A stretch of 5,060 nt of DNA from Chloroflexota bacterium. GTDB taxonomy: Bacteria > Chloroflexota > Dehalococcoidia > SM23-28-2 > RBG-16-64-32. The stretch covers positions 1 to 5,060 of the forward strand of contig JADFRV010000165.1 of the NCBI GenBank assembly GCA_022561095.1, given 5' to 3'. The translations under genes were made by a program, and so were the position numbers. The notes beneath the pieces are model-generated. The model made no database searches. It saw only the letters and a program-made list of their open reading frames with translations, and was not told the origin of the DNA. The first letter of the stretch is position 1. Every line of letters begins with the position of its first letter. This document shows, piece after piece, positions 4,698 to 5,060 of this stretch.

Positions 4698-5060
4698 GTT
4701 GCCACCCCCGAGACGCCCAAGATGAAGGCGACAAGATTGAAAAAGAAGTGAGCAAGAATGGGAGCGAATAGCGAGCCGGTGTAGTAGTAGCCCCAGGCGA
4801 ATAGCATGCCTATCATCCCGATGGCCGGGAGCAGGGGAAGGCTGGCCTGCCCAGAAAAGTGAGCTAGAGCGAAGAGGAGGCCGCTCGCGAAAGCTGCTCC
4901 CAGCAGTCCCCAGCGACCCCGCAGCCCACCAAACAGGAAGCCCCGAAAGAACGTCTCTTCCATAATCGGCGCCAGTCCAAGAGAGAGGATACCCAGCAGT
5001 ACGACGAGGAGGGCCGAGTCGAATAATTCGTCCGACACGTTCCCTTCAGCGTCCGTACCC
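4694..5060 (-). CDS. CPBP-family intramembrane metalloprotease, 5' end cut by window edge
   Basis: This looks like a CPBP (CAAX protease / bacteriocin-processing, ABI) family integral membrane protease. Counting from the GTG at 5038, the family's three motifs are present in order: EETFFR (EExxxR) at residues 27-32, FALAH with His60, and HFFFN (HxxxN) with His97 and Asn101. Hydrophobic segments surround each motif. In the family these Glu and His residues form a metal-dependent active site inside the membrane. The reading frame stays open upstream of that GTG to the window edge. The visible part is only the catalytic core, whereas family members usually carry additional N-terminal membrane segments, so the true start is probably outside the window. 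The GTG at 5038 is a weaker alternative. The stop codon overlaps the trpA start by four bases (GTGA). The substrate cannot be told from sequence; a role in tryptophan synthesis is not implied by the family. Confidence 0.85.
   Translation of the reverse strand, partial: GTDAEGNVSDELFDSALLVVLLGILSLGLAPIMEETFFRGFLFGGLRGRWGLLGAAFASGLLFALAHFSGQASLPLLPAIGMIGMLFAWGYYYTGSLFAPILAHFFFNLVAFILGVSGVAT

Noticed and set aside
5036..5038. GTG at 5038 as the true start of the CPBP gene.
   Set aside because: The frame is open upstream to the window edge, and the family normally has more N-terminal membrane sequence than this start would allow; it remains possible but less likely.

Overview
The window is GC-rich bacterial DNA in which every well-supported gene lies on the minus strand. 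In transcription order (right to left) they are: the 3' part of a CPBP-family membrane protease, trpA, an AroH-type chorismate mutase, a Thermotoga-type DAHP synthase (aroF), scpA, and a URO-D-superfamily gene whose C-terminus appears to be replaced by part of a VTT/DedA-like membrane protein. No rRNA, tRNA, CRISPR array or transposase was seen. The gene content and style (FL-domain DAHP synthase, AroH chorismate mutase, non-HemE URO-D protein, GTG starts, high GC) would fit a Chloroflexota/Dehalococcoidia-like genome. That placement is an impression from protein style, not a demonstrated assignment.

Region 3.3-5.06 kb is an aromatic amino-acid block. The CPBP gene and trpA share a 4-base stop/start overlap and so are probably translationally coupled. 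After a 136-base gap come aroH and aroF, 49 bases apart. AroF makes DAHP, the first committed shikimate intermediate. AroH turns chorismate toward Phe/Tyr. TrpA performs the indole-releasing step of Trp synthesis. trpB is not in the window. The AroF metal ligands fall at exactly the Thermotoga maritima positions if translation begins at 3336, which fixes its start.

Region 1.3-2.3 kb holds scpA (the kleisin of the SMC-ScpAB complex) between two gaps of 113 and 155 bases. Both gaps contain imperfect hairpins built on the same CCTGC/GCAGG core. scpA has a perfect TATAAT placed so that its transcript would start at about the first base of the start codon, with no Shine-Dalgarno, so it is a candidate leaderless mRNA. 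scpB does not follow it here.

Region 0-1.28 kb is the odd part. The gene begins as a URO-D-superfamily protein and runs normally for about 270 residues. At an ALVGGV stretch it switches, in frame, into a hydrophobic sequence resembling the C-terminal half of a VTT (SNARE-associated/YqaA-type) membrane protein. GC content drops in the same region (hand count 48% at 301-420 against 68% at 601-720). This is either a genuine deletion-born gene fusion or an assembly chimera. The sequence alone cannot decide, and it is the most interesting point in the window.
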